Under the pieces are notes generated by a model. It did no database searches and had not been told where the DNA came from. It saw only the letters and a program-made list of their open reading frames with translations. A stretch of 36,708 nt of DNA, from NCBI GenBank assembly GCA_016716635.1, contig JADJVZ010000008.1:1-36708 (forward strand). Reading direction: 5' to 3'. Every line of letters begins with the position of its first letter. Within the stretch, counting starts at the first letter, position 1. Made by a program: the position numbers and the translations under genes. Shown in pieces: positions 1-8,122 of the stretch. The stretch comes from Micropruina sp. Lineage in GTDB: Bacteria; Actinomycetota; Actinomycetes; Propionibacteriales; Propionibacteriaceae.

Positions 1-290
1 GGCATATGACAACAGTTCAATGAAATCAATGACTTAGCAGATATGCAAACTGAAATTCACTGTTATGCCCCGCAGGAAACGCCTTGTGCGTCAGTGGCTT
101 AGGTGCTTTGCCGGGCCGCGCGCTCGCAAAACCCATGCGAAAACGCGGAGTTGACAAATCCAGGATCGAGGGGGAGGGGAGCCCCCACGGGCCTCCGACA
201 CCGCCGCGCGGGTCCAAGTCCGCAGTTTTCGGGTCCATCTGAACCTGTAAACTTTAGTTCTCTTTTCTCCGCCAAAATCAGCAAACTAAG
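1..290. other. Left-end non-coding region
   Basis: No convincing gene is seen here. The short open frames lack ribosome binding sites and recognisable protein sequence. Bases 1-65 and about 240-300 are clearly richer in A+T than the rest of the window. A degenerate 12-base direct repeat (TCARTGRCTTAG) occurs at 26-37 and 91-102, and TCAATGA occurs at 17-23 and 26-32. A TTGACA hexamer at 151-156 has no matching -10. If the genome is circular or circularly permuted, this is part of the divergent control region between the structural and replication blocks. It could instead be a genome end or flanking DNA. Confidence 0.4.
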
Positions 291-1328
291 ATGCACGAAC
301 CGGCCGAACCGTTGTCGCGTCTTTTCCCCTTGACACGCTACAGCGAGCCGTGCGTCTTATGCGCAGGGCCGCAGCCGGACCCCGGCAAGCCGCGTCGTCG
401 GACAGCTCAGGGGCGGAAGCGGTGTGGGAAAGACGCCTCCTGCGGCCCGCGACAACTCACGGAGGAAGGTGTGCCGCGTAAGGGCTCCGATCCGGGACTA
501 GCCAGATCGCTACCGGGGCCGCTCGGGAGTGGGGCCGGGAAGCTGCCGCCTCCGCTCCCCGCTGGCGTTCTGCCGCCCGAAGACAGCCGGCTGTGGCACT
601 TCGTGCCGCGCGCCGTTCAGCAGGGCGAAGCGTTCATCAAGGACGACACGCGGGATTGGTTCGACGATCGCGAACGAAAGGTGATGATCTGCCGGGACTA
701 CCCGGACCATCCTCGGTGGATCGTGAACGGGGGTGTGCGGGCGCGGATGCACAACGCGCAGATCGTGTCCGAAATCCACATGCTCGCGCGGATTTCGGCC
801 GGGCGGGCGGACATGCCGGCGTGGGTGCCGGCGCGCATGGGCGTGCGGCAGGCGCAGAGCGATCTCGCATTTCGTCTGACGAAGGCGGCGCGCGAAGTGT
901 TCATTCAGGAGGGCCGTGACGCGATGGTCGCGTTTGCGACGAAGGCCCCGGGGCAGTTCATCAAGTTCATCGGGGCGACGTTCATTCCGAAGCAGATCGA
1001 GGCGAACGTCTCGACGACCAGCAACGTCATGGACGCCGAGACCGCAGACGCGCTGCTCGCCGCGATCTCCGAAGAGCTGAAGCGCCGGCAGGATGAGGCG
1101 CAGGAGATCGCCAGCGCGCGCCCGCTCGATTACGATCCGCCGGTCGACATCGTCGACATGGTGCGCGACACGGCCAACGCGTTCCACATGGCGACCGAGC
1201 CGGACAGCGCGATCGGAAGCGCGAAGTCCGGGCACCCGATGCACCTGTCGACCGGCCTCACGAAGGTCGTCGACATGGAAGCAGATGTCGAGAGCGAAAC
1301 GCCAGCAGGAGAGTACCAATGGGATTGA
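291..1328 (+). CDS. Putative terminase small subunit / DNA-packaging protein, start uncertain
   Basis: First gene of the plus-strand block, four genes before the large terminase. The C-terminal half contains a segment around residues 213-242 (FIQEGRDAMVAFATKAPGQF then IKFIGATFIPKQIEA) that resembles the end of small terminase subunits, which recognise phage DNA and regulate the motor. This is inference from position and a short similarity. Two starts are possible. ATG 291 has a weak ribosome site but gives an N-terminus with a zinc-ribbon-like pattern (C21, C24, C45, C51). GTG 471 (codon 61) sits five bases after GGAGG, an excellent site, and gives 285 residues. Residues 80-97 are proline-rich. 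The gene ends by overlapping the next by 10 bases. Confidence 0.5.
   Translation: MHEPAEPLSRLFPLTRYSEPCVLCAGPQPDPGKPRRRTAQGRKRCGKDASCGPRQLTEEGVPRKGSDPGLARSLPGPLGSGAGKLPPPLPAGVLPPEDSRLWHFVPRAVQQGEAFIKDDTRDWFDDRERKVMICRDYPDHPRWIVNGGVRARMHNAQIVSEIHMLARISAGRADMPAWVPARMGVRQAQSDLAFRLTKAAREVFIQEGRDAMVAFATKAPGQFIKFIGATFIPKQIEANVSTTSNVMDAETADALLAAISEELKRRQDEAQEIASARPLDYDPPVDIVDMVRDTANAFHMATEPDSAIGSAKSGHPMHLSTGLTKVVDMEADVESETPAGEYQWD
330..360 (+). promoter_or_regulatory. Possible sigma70-type promoter before the packaging genes
   Basis: A consensus -35 TTGACA lies at 330-335. A weak -10 (TCTTAT, 355-360) follows after a long 19-base spacer. Transcription from here would give a leader of roughly 100 bases before the GTG start at 471, and would exclude the ATG at 291 from the message. 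The spacing is poor and the site lies within an open frame, so this is only a candidate. Confidence 0.25.
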
Positions 1329-1534
1329 CGGCCGAAGATACGGCGGACACGGTGTTCGCCATGCTCAGACAGAGCTTCCCGGACGCGGGTATCGACGACG
1401 TGTACGCCGCGTCTGTCAAGTTCCGCGTCATCATCGCCAACGAACACCGAATGGCTCGCCGGCAGGTCGCTGAAGAGCTGGAGCGGGCCGGACTGTCCGG
1501 CGCGGCGGCGCGAGTGAAGGAGACGGTGCAGTGA
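1319..1534 (+). CDS. Hypothetical small phage protein (71 aa)
   Basis: I do not recognise this protein. It is mostly helical by eye, without Cys, and has no membrane segment. The start is well supported: AGGAGAG at 1307-1313 lies five bases before ATG 1319, and the start overlaps the end of the preceding gene. Its own stop overlaps the GTG of the next gene (GTGA). Such tight coupling before the large terminase suggests co-translation with the packaging genes, but no function can be assigned. An alternative is that one of these small proteins, rather than the first gene, is the small terminase. Confidence 0.65.
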   Translation: MGLTAEDTADTVFAMLRQSFPDAGIDDVYAASVKFRVIIANEHRMARRQVAEELERAGLSGAAARVKETVQ

Positions 1535-2046
1535 ACGACATCCTGAAGACCATGCGGGCGGACCCGCGCGTGAAGAAGCCCGAAGGGCGCGTCATCGATC
1601 GCAAGGATCGCGTCGAGGCGACGCACGCCGCCGACGCGCGCAAGGCGCGGCAGATCGTGCGCAGCCTGCGCTCCGGGTCGCTGCCGCACCTGGCCGCCGA
1701 AATCGCCAAGGTCACGAGCGATCTCGGCGTCAAGCACGGGATGCAGGAGGCGCTGGAGCGGTACGTCGACGCCAACAACGAGTACCGGCGCATGGAGCTG
1801 AAGCCGGTCGACCGGATCGTCGAGTGGATGGGCCTCGGGCACGGGGTCATGCCGCCGATGCCGGCGGGCTCCCCCGAGCACAAGATCGAGTTCGCCGCCG
1901 CGTGGAACGCGCTGCTGGCGTGCGTCAATGAGGCCACGAAGGTCGGCGTCCACAAGCCGCACCGCGAACACCCGATCATGCTGAAGGTCGATCTCGAAGA
2001 GCCGTCGTCGTCGCTGATCCTGCCCGGCAGCGTGGAGTGGGATTGA
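1531..2046 (+). CDS. Hypothetical phage protein (171 aa)
   Basis: Not recognised. The N-terminal 50 residues are highly charged (many K, R, D, E), followed by predicted helices and a proline-containing loop near residue 110 (HGVMPPMPAGSPEH). There are no signal peptide, membrane segments or catalytic motifs that I can name. It starts at GTG 1531, overlapping the previous stop by four bases, and its stop overlaps the ATG of the next gene (TGATG). It lies in the packaging operon. The coding sense is supported by strong third-position GC and by the chained overlaps on both sides. Confidence 0.65.
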   Translation: MNDILKTMRADPRVKKPEGRVIDRKDRVEATHAADARKARQIVRSLRSGSLPHLAAEIAKVTSDLGVKHGMQEALERYVDANNEYRRMELKPVDRIVEWMGLGHGVMPPMPAGSPEHKIEFAAAWNALLACVNEATKVGVHKPHREHPIMLKVDLEEPSSSLILPGSVEWD

Positions 2047-2303
2047 TGGATACGGCGGAACTCGTGGCCGAGAAGGGAAAGACCCATGGCAGCTTCGACC
2101 TGACGGCTGAGCGCGCCAGCAACTTGCAAGACATGACACGGGCCAGGATCGTTGAGCCTCCGGTCGTGCGCCACGGCCGCGAAATGATTTGCGTCAAGTT
2201 GGCGCGGATCGCCTCGGGCGACCCCTTGGCGGTCGAACACTGGGACGACATCGCCGGCTATGCGAAGCTAGTGGCCGACTGGTTGCGGGAGCAAAGCCTA
2301 TGA
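2046..2303 (+). CDS. DUF6378-like small protein
   Basis: An 85-residue protein of the kind found in many phages. Its recognisable blocks are EKGKTHGSFDLTAERA near the N-terminus and a C-terminal segment with ARIASGDP followed by HWDDIAGYAKLV. These match, from memory, the conserved blocks of the DUF6378 family. The biochemical role of that family is not established. ATG 2046 is preferred over the in-frame ATG at 2037 because GGAGTGGG (2034-2041) is properly spaced only for 2046, and because it forms a TGATG overlap with the previous stop. It ends in an ATGA overlap with the next gene. Confidence 0.65.
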   Translation: MDTAELVAEKGKTHGSFDLTAERASNLQDMTRARIVEPPVVRHGREMICVKLARIASGDPLAVEHWDDIAGYAKLVADWLREQSL

Positions 2304-2551
2304 TCATCAAGATGATAGAAGGATTTACCCGCGTGCTTGGAAAGTCTCAAGGGTACTTGGGGCTTCCCGTCCGAGACGAGATTGCGAACTGTAATGTCAA
2401 CGGTGCAGTTCACACGATGGTGACGGCGTGGGAGCCGACGCCGGGAGAGCTACAAGCGCTTAATGCGGGGGGTGCGGTGTACTTGCGAGTGCTTGGCGTG
2501 AACCACCCGCCGATCATGGTGTGGGCCGAGGGGCCGAAGACGGATGGTTGA
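2300..2551 (+). CDS. Conserved hypothetical phage protein (83 aa)
   Basis: The sequence MVTAWEPTPGELQALNAGGA, followed by YLRVLGVNHPPIMVW, is a pattern seen in small conserved phage proteins of unknown function that sit near replication or packaging genes. ATG 2300 is chosen over upstream starts because it makes an ATGA overlap with the preceding stop and gives the family-like length. The stop lies inside the first codons of the large terminase gene, so the two are probably translationally coupled. There are no membrane segments or catalytic residues to point to. Confidence 0.65.
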   Translation: MIIKMIEGFTRVLGKSQGYLGLPVRDEIANCNVNGAVHTMVTAWEPTPGELQALNAGGAVYLRVLGVNHPPIMVWAEGPKTDG

Positions 2552-3995
2552 TTTCCGCACGCTCACCGACGACGAGCTACAGGCGCTGCTCCAGCGCGTG
2601 AACGTGGCCAAGCAGGAGCAGGCCAAGCTCACGAAGCTGGAGGACTACAGGCCGTACCCGAAGCAGGCGCTGTTCCACGAGCTCGGGAGCCGCTACCGTG
2701 AGCGGCTGTTCGCCGCCGGCAACCAGCTCGGCAAGACGTACTCCGGCGCGGTCGAGTTGGCCTACCACCTGACGGGTCGCTACCCGCCGGGCTGGAAGGG
2801 GCGTGTGTGGTCGCGGCCTACGTCGTGGCTCGCCGGGTCCGAGAGCGGCGAGCTGACACGAGACGGTATGCAGCGCCTGCTCGTCGGGCCGCCGTCGATC
2901 GAAGAGGCGTGGGGCACCGGGATCATCCCGAAGGAGACGATCGCGCAGAAGCCGAAGCGTCGCGCCGGCATCAAGGATGCGATCGACGCCGTAGTCGTCA
3001 ATCACGTCCAAGGCGGACAGTCTGTCGTGCGCTTCAAGAGCTTCGACCAGGGGCGGTCCAAGTGGCAGGCCGACACCGTGGACGGTGTGTGGCTCGACGA
3101 AGAGCCGCCGTACGACGTGTACGAAGAGGCCGTCACGCGAACGAACGCTACGGATGGCATGGTCTACATCACCTTCACGCCGCTGCAAGGCATGTCGAAG
3201 GTGGTCATGAAGTTCTTCCAGAACCCCGGCAACGACCGCATCGTCGTCCAGATGACGATCGAGGACGTGGGGCACTACTCCGACGAGCAGAAGGCCAAGA
3301 TCATCGCGTCGTACGACGACGCCACGCGAGACGCCCGCACGCGAGGCATCCCGGTGCTCGGCTCGGGGCGCGTGTTCAACCTGCCGGAAGACGCCATCAA
3401 GATCGACCCGATACACATTCCTGACCACTGGGCGCGCGTCGGCGGCATGGACTTCGGGTGGGATCACCCGTTCGGCGCGGTCGAGCTCTGTTGGGATCGC
3501 GACACCGACACGATCTACGTCACCCGCGAGTACCGGGAGAAAAAGCAGACGCCACTCGTCCACGCCGCCACGCTGAAGCAGTGGGGCGCGCTCATGCCGT
3601 GGATGTGGCCGCATGACGGCAACCAGCACGACAAGGGGTCCGGGCTCCAGCTCGCCAAGCAATACCGCAACGCCGGGCTGCTCACCCACCCGTCGCACGT
3701 CACGTTCGAGGACGGGTCGGTAGGCGTGGAGGCCGGCGTCATGGAAATGCTGACGCGCATGAACGAGGGCAGGTGGAAGGTGTTCAGCACCTGCTCGATG
3801 TGGCTGAACGAGTTCAGCCTGTACCACCGGAAGGACGGGCTGATTGTGAAACTGAACGACGACTTGATCTCGGCCAGCCGATACGGCATGATGGGGCGAC
3901 GGTTCTCCAGGGTCCACAGCCGTCGCGCGTCGTGGGCCGGGGATGCTCGCGTTAACGTCGTGACAGCCGCCGGCACCGGCGAAGTCAACCTGTAG
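2544..3995 (+). CDS. terL: Terminase large subunit
   Basis: The packaging motor: an ATPase that pumps DNA into the prohead through the portal, joined to an RNase H-fold nuclease that cuts the concatemer. At 483 residues it has normal length. Visible motifs are the Walker A AAGNQLGKT (residues 57-65), the Walker B VWLDEE (182-187) with its catalytic glutamate, and a likely coupling motif at ITFTPLQG (209-216). In the nuclease domain, GMDFGWDHP contains the first metal-binding aspartate (D303), and NDDLISASRYGMM (438-450) supplies the late acidic residues. The gene overlaps the previous one by eight bases and lies immediately upstream of the portal block, unlike T7, where it is at the far end. 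Confidence 0.97.
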   Translation: MVDFRTLTDDELQALLQRVNVAKQEQAKLTKLEDYRPYPKQALFHELGSRYRERLFAAGNQLGKTYSGAVELAYHLTGRYPPGWKGRVWSRPTSWLAGSESGELTRDGMQRLLVGPPSIEEAWGTGIIPKETIAQKPKRRAGIKDAIDAVVVNHVQGGQSVVRFKSFDQGRSKWQADTVDGVWLDEEPPYDVYEEAVTRTNATDGMVYITFTPLQGMSKVVMKFFQNPGNDRIVVQMTIEDVGHYSDEQKAKIIASYDDATRDARTRGIPVLGSGRVFNLPEDAIKIDPIHIPDHWARVGGMDFGWDHPFGAVELCWDRDTDTIYVTREYREKKQTPLVHAATLKQWGALMPWMWPHDGNQHDKGSGLQLAKQYRNAGLLTHPSHVTFEDGSVGVEAGVMEMLTRMNEGRWKVFSTCSMWLNEFSLYHRKDGLIVKLNDDLISASRYGMMGRRFSRVHSRRASWAGDARVNVVTAAGTGEVNL

Positions 3996-4006
3996 GGGCA
4001 AAGCCT

Positions 4007-4195
4007 ATGTCTGGACTGTTTGGGGGCGGCGTGCCCAAGGCCACGGTTCCCGCGCCACCGCCGCAGGTGGACGACGCCACGATGAAGATCAACGCGGAAG
4101 ACGCGGCAGCTCGTCGACAGGGGCGCAAGACGACGATCCTGACGAGCGAGCAGGGCCTTCCGAATTTGGGCTCCACCAGCCGGACGGGGCAGTGA
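4007..4195 (+). CDS. Small conserved virion-region protein (62 aa)
   Basis: A short protein with a Gly-rich start (MSGLFGGG), a proline stretch (VPAPPPQ) and a conserved-looking end containing RRQGRKTTILTSEQGL. Proteins of this type, with GRKSTILTGPxGL-like ends, occur between large terminase and portal in many podoviruses. Their role is unknown, although the location suggests a link with the portal or packaging. ATG 4007 follows a GGGG stretch. The stop is one base before the GTG start of the portal gene. Confidence 0.7.
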   Translation: MSGLFGGGVPKATVPAPPPQVDDATMKINAEDAAARRQGRKTTILTSEQGLPNLGSTSRTGQ

Positions 4196-4196
4196 C

Positions 4197-5849
4197 GTGA
4201 ACGAAGAACGCGCCGCCGCGCTGAACGATCGGCTGAAGAGGCTTCAGGCCGCGCGCGTCAACTTCGACACGACGTGGGAGAAGATCGCGCGCGTCGTGCT
4301 GCCCACTTCGTCCGGGTTCACCGCGACGTACGCGCCCGGCTCCAACTTGAACCGGGACATCTACGACAGCACGGCGCAGTTGGCGCTCCCGCGCTTCGCC
4401 GCCGCGATTGACACGCTCATCACGCCGCAGACGAGCCGATGGCACATGCTGACGCCGAAGGATCGCTCGCTGAACCAGGTTCCGGCTGTGCGGACGTTCC
4501 TGTCGAAGCTGAACGAGCTGCTGTTCGCCGTGCGCTACGCGCCGCGCGCCAACTTCGCGTCCCGCGCTTACGAGAGCTACATGAGCCTCGGGGCGTTCGG
4601 GAACGGCGTCCTGTACATCCACGACGCGCGTCCGGGTATGCGCTACGTGTCCGTTCACCTGTCCGAAATCTGGTTCGATGAGGACCACAACGGCGTGGTC
4701 GACACGGCGTTTTGGGTCCACGAGTACACGCAGCGGCAGGCCGTGCAGAAGTGGGGCGACTTGCTGCCGAAGCACATTCGCGACGACGTTGCCGCTAACC
4801 CGATGAAGAAGGTCAAATTCTGCAAGGCGGTGTTTCCGCGTGCTGAACGTGATCCACGTCAGCGGGACATCAAGAACATGCCGTTCGCGTCCGTCGTCTT
4901 CTGCGTCGCGGATCAATCGACAATCGTCGAGGAAAGCGGATACCGCACGTTCCCGTTCGCTGTGGCGCGGTACGTCACTGCCCCGCGCGAAGTGTATGCA
5001 CGCGGGCCGGCGCAGGACGCGCTGTCGGACATCCTGACCCTTCAGGAAATGGTGAAGACGAGCCTGCGCTACGGCCAACTCGTGACAGACCCGCCGTGGA
5101 TGGCCGTCGACGAGACGAGCCTTGATCCGTTTGCGGTGCGCCCCGGCGCGATCAACTACGGCTACCTGTCGCCGGACGGGCAAGACCGCATCAAGCCGCT
5201 CCGCCCGCAGGGGGAGACCGGGTTCACGCTGGAGCTGCTGGACCAGCGCCGGCAGGCGATCAACGGGGCGTTCCTCATCAACCTGTTTCAGGTGCTGGCG
5301 CAGAACAACTCGGATCGCAAGACGGCCACGGAAGTCATGCAGCTCGTGCAGGAGAAGGGTGCGCTTCTCGGCCCCATCGGCGGGCGTTTACGGACTGAGT
5401 TTCTTGGCTCGATCATCGAGCGCGAGCTCGACATCCTGTTCCATGCCGGGGCGATTTCGCTTGACGAAGTGCCGGATGAGTTGCGCGGGGACGCGGGCAT
5501 CGACATCGAATACGACAGCCCGCTCACTCGCGCCATGAAGGCGGAGGAAGGCGTCGGCATCTTGCGCACAATCGAGTTTGCCGGGCAGTTGGCGCAGTTC
5601 GACCCTGAAGTGCTGAAGAAGATCAACCGCGACCGCGCGCTGGAGCGCATGGCCGACATCAACGGCGCGCCGCCGGACGTGCTGTTCGACGCTGCCGAAA
5701 TGCAGCAGAAGCGCGCGGACGAAAACGCTGGCGCACTGGCGCAACAGGCCGTCGAGGCCGCGCCGGGTATCGCGTCGGCAGCCAAGGATTTCGCGCAAGC
5801 CGAAATGCTGACCGCCAAAGCGCAGTCGCTGAACCCCGGAGCACCGTGA
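4197..5849 (+). CDS. Portal (head-tail connector) protein, T7 gp8 type
   Basis: Forms the dodecameric ring at one capsid vertex through which DNA enters and leaves, and on which the tail assembles. The 550 residues match the usual 530-560 for the podovirus head-tail connector family. Typical features are the N-terminal helix ending in WEKIARVVLPTS and then IYDSTAQLALPRFAAAIDTL. Later come a conserved QEMVKTSLRYGQL segment, a glutamine-rich helix region and KTATEVMQLVQEKGALLGPI. The GTG start at 4197 lies one base after the previous stop and is the only start giving the expected N-terminus. The C-terminal 60 residues are Ala-rich and helical, as in related barrel regions. Confidence 0.95.
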   Translation: MNEERAAALNDRLKRLQAARVNFDTTWEKIARVVLPTSSGFTATYAPGSNLNRDIYDSTAQLALPRFAAAIDTLITPQTSRWHMLTPKDRSLNQVPAVRTFLSKLNELLFAVRYAPRANFASRAYESYMSLGAFGNGVLYIHDARPGMRYVSVHLSEIWFDEDHNGVVDTAFWVHEYTQRQAVQKWGDLLPKHIRDDVAANPMKKVKFCKAVFPRAERDPRQRDIKNMPFASVVFCVADQSTIVEESGYRTFPFAVARYVTAPREVYARGPAQDALSDILTLQEMVKTSLRYGQLVTDPPWMAVDETSLDPFAVRPGAINYGYLSPDGQDRIKPLRPQGETGFTLELLDQRRQAINGAFLINLFQVLAQNNSDRKTATEVMQLVQEKGALLGPIGGRLRTEFLGSIIERELDILFHAGAISLDEVPDELRGDAGIDIEYDSPLTRAMKAEEGVGILRTIEFAGQLAQFDPEVLKKINRDRALERMADINGAPPDVLFDAAEMQQKRADENAGALAQQAVEAAPGIASAAKDFAQAEMLTAKAQSLNPGAP

Positions 5850-5850
5850 C

Positions 5851-6666
5851 ATGGCCACCCCCGTATTCCGCGACTTCTCGGTCGTCGGCAACATCACCAT
5901 CCTGAACTCCAACCTCGCGGGGGCGGCGACGGCCAACTCCGCCCTGGAGATCGATGCGGATGCACGCTCGCTCGGCTCTGTGCAGATCACCGGAACGTGG
6001 ACCGGCACGCTAGTTCTTCAGGGGACGATCGACGGGACGACGTGGGTTACGGTCGGTGGAACGCCGTTCGTGAACGTGAACACGCGAGCAGCCGCTGCGA
6101 ACATCACGGCGAACGGCATCTACCAGTTCGACGCTTCTGGCTTCATGAAGAGCCGCATCACGGCTTCGGCGGCCGTCACCGGAACGGCGGTCGTTACGCA
6201 GAACCTTACGTCCTTCGCGCTGAGCACGGGCACGGTCAGCCCGGTGTCCGGCACTGTCGTGCTCGGGTCTGGCGCAAGCACGATCGGAACCGTGATCGGC
6301 GGGTCCGGCACCAGCAGCGCCGGTCTCAGCTCGCCTGTTCGCCTGCTGTCGTCTGCGGCGTCGACGAATGCCACTGTCGTGAAGGCGAGCGCCGGGAGGC
6401 TCTACGTCGTCGACGGGCTGAGCGCGGCGGCGGGGACGGTGTATCTGAAGTTCTTCAACAAGGCGTCAGCGCCGGTGCTCGGGACCGATGTTCCGGTCAT
6501 CACGAAGGCGGTCAAGGCCGGGCAGCCGTTCTCGCTGGACTTTGGGTTCATCGGTCAGTCGTTCACCACCGGCATCGCCTTTGCCATCACCGGCGGCGTC
6601 GCTGATCTCGACGCCACGGCGGTGGCGGCCGGCGACATTCTCGGGCTCAACGTGTGGGCGGCGTGA
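5851..6666 (+). CDS. Beta-rich virion structural protein, function unknown
   Basis: A 271-residue protein rich in Thr, Ser, Ala, Gly and Val, with repeating beta-strand patterns such as GSVQITGTWTGTLVLQGTID. The segment VRLLSSAASTNATVVKAS followed by YLKFFNKAS recalls repeated units in phage decoration, head-fibre or baseplate-like proteins. It lies one base after the portal stop and before the scaffold, which suggests a structural role in the head or at the connector. No enzymatic motif is visible. It overlaps the start of the next gene. I cannot say whether it is a head decoration or an adaptor protein. Confidence 0.6.
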   Translation: MATPVFRDFSVVGNITILNSNLAGAATANSALEIDADARSLGSVQITGTWTGTLVLQGTIDGTTWVTVGGTPFVNVNTRAAAANITANGIYQFDASGFMKSRITASAAVTGTAVVTQNLTSFALSTGTVSPVSGTVVLGSGASTIGTVIGGSGTSSAGLSSPVRLLSSAASTNATVVKASAGRLYVVDGLSAAAGTVYLKFFNKASAPVLGTDVPVITKAVKAGQPFSLDFGFIGQSFTTGIAFAITGGVADLDATAVAAGDILGLNVWAA

Positions 6667-6946
6667 TGACCACGCCGATGACGAGAGCGCGGGTGAGGCA
6701 GCGCGCGATGCGCGAAATGTGCATCGGCGCGGACGGAAAGCTCACCAAGAACGCGCTCATCATCCTGTCCTATCTCCGGTTCGAGTGTAACGGGGACGGG
6801 CGGTACGGTCCTCCTGTCGCAGCAGCGACGGGGGCAATTGATCCGCTTGCGATGGCGCGAGCGGCCGGGCGGCGTGAAATCTTCGACATCATCGTTCGCA
6901 TGTTGAGCGTTGATCTCAGAGAGCGCTACAACTTGGAGTTTGAACA

Positions 6947-6950
<4 letters not shown>
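6666..6950 (+). CDS. Bbp19-like small phage protein
   Basis: A 94-residue protein. The central segment AIDPLAMARAAGRREIFDIIVRML contains the AGRR(E/D) pattern that I associate with the Bbp19 family of small podovirus proteins encoded between portal and scaffold or capsid. Their function is not known. The ATG at 6666 makes a TGATG overlap with the preceding stop and is favoured over the in-frame ATG at 6654, which would overlap by 13 bases. It ends in an ATGA overlap with the scaffold gene, which is consistent with coupled translation in the head operon. Confidence 0.6.
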
Positions 6951-7888
<938 letters not shown>

Positions 7889-7911
7889 GCGTTACCGAGA
7901 TGGCCGCCCTT

Positions 7912-7955
7912 ACGGCCCGCCACAGGTTAGTTCCTGTGGCGGGCCGTTTCGTCAT
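7912..7955 (+). terminator. Strong hairpin terminator after the scaffold gene
   Basis: A 15-bp perfect stem (7912-7926 with 7933-7947) with a TTAGTT loop is followed by TTCGTCATT. The U-tract is interrupted, so it may act as a partial terminator that reduces read-through from the packaging/portal genes before the capsid gene, which has its own candidate promoter just downstream. Confidence 0.75.
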
Positions 7956-7957
7956 TG

Positions 7958-7986
7958 TTGACAGCGCGCAGCAACAACTGTAAATC
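7958..7986 (+). promoter_or_regulatory. Candidate sigma70-type promoter for the major capsid gene
   Basis: TTGACA at 7958-7963 is a perfect -35. TAAATC at 7981-7986 is a weak -10 after 17 bases. The site lies directly after a terminator and about 140 bases before the capsid start, the usual place for a separate capsid promoter in this kind of genome. Transcription would begin near 7993. Confidence 0.5.
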
Positions 7987-7995
7987 TCACGCAGC

Positions 7996-8115
7996 GTCGG
8001 GGTTGACGGCCGCTCAGGCACAAGCTGAAACCCGACAGCCCCGACACACGTCGGCCCGGCTCATGGCTGGATAACCGCGAAGCAAAACCCCAAAATTAGC
8101 AGCCCTTCGCGGGAG
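7996..8115 (+). promoter_or_regulatory. Structured leader of the capsid gene
   Basis: The leader contains competing stems. GTCGGG at 7996-8001 can pair with CCCGAC at 8031-8036, or, extended to GTCGGGG, with CCCCGAC at 8039-8045. CCGAC at 8041-8045 can also pair with GTCGG at 8050-8054. A separate perfect 8-bp stem (CCGCGAAG 8075-8082 with CTTCGCGG 8105-8112) ends inside the ribosome binding site GGGAG (8111-8115). It may stabilise the message or modulate capsid translation. No known riboswitch class is recognised. Confidence 0.35.
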
Positions 8116-8122
8116 TTGAACA

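Noticed and set aside
151..180. TTGACA at 151-156 as a promoter
   Set aside because: No -10-like hexamer at usable distance; the following bases are G-rich.
103..333. Small plus-strand open frame at the left end
   Set aside because: No ribosome site, biased composition, no recognisable sequence. It crosses an AT-rich stretch unlike the coding regions.
341..470. Possible riboswitch or structured RNA in front of the first gene
   Set aside because: Only one long-range 9-bp pairing (366-374 with 440-448) was seen, no known class matched, and the region may be coding.
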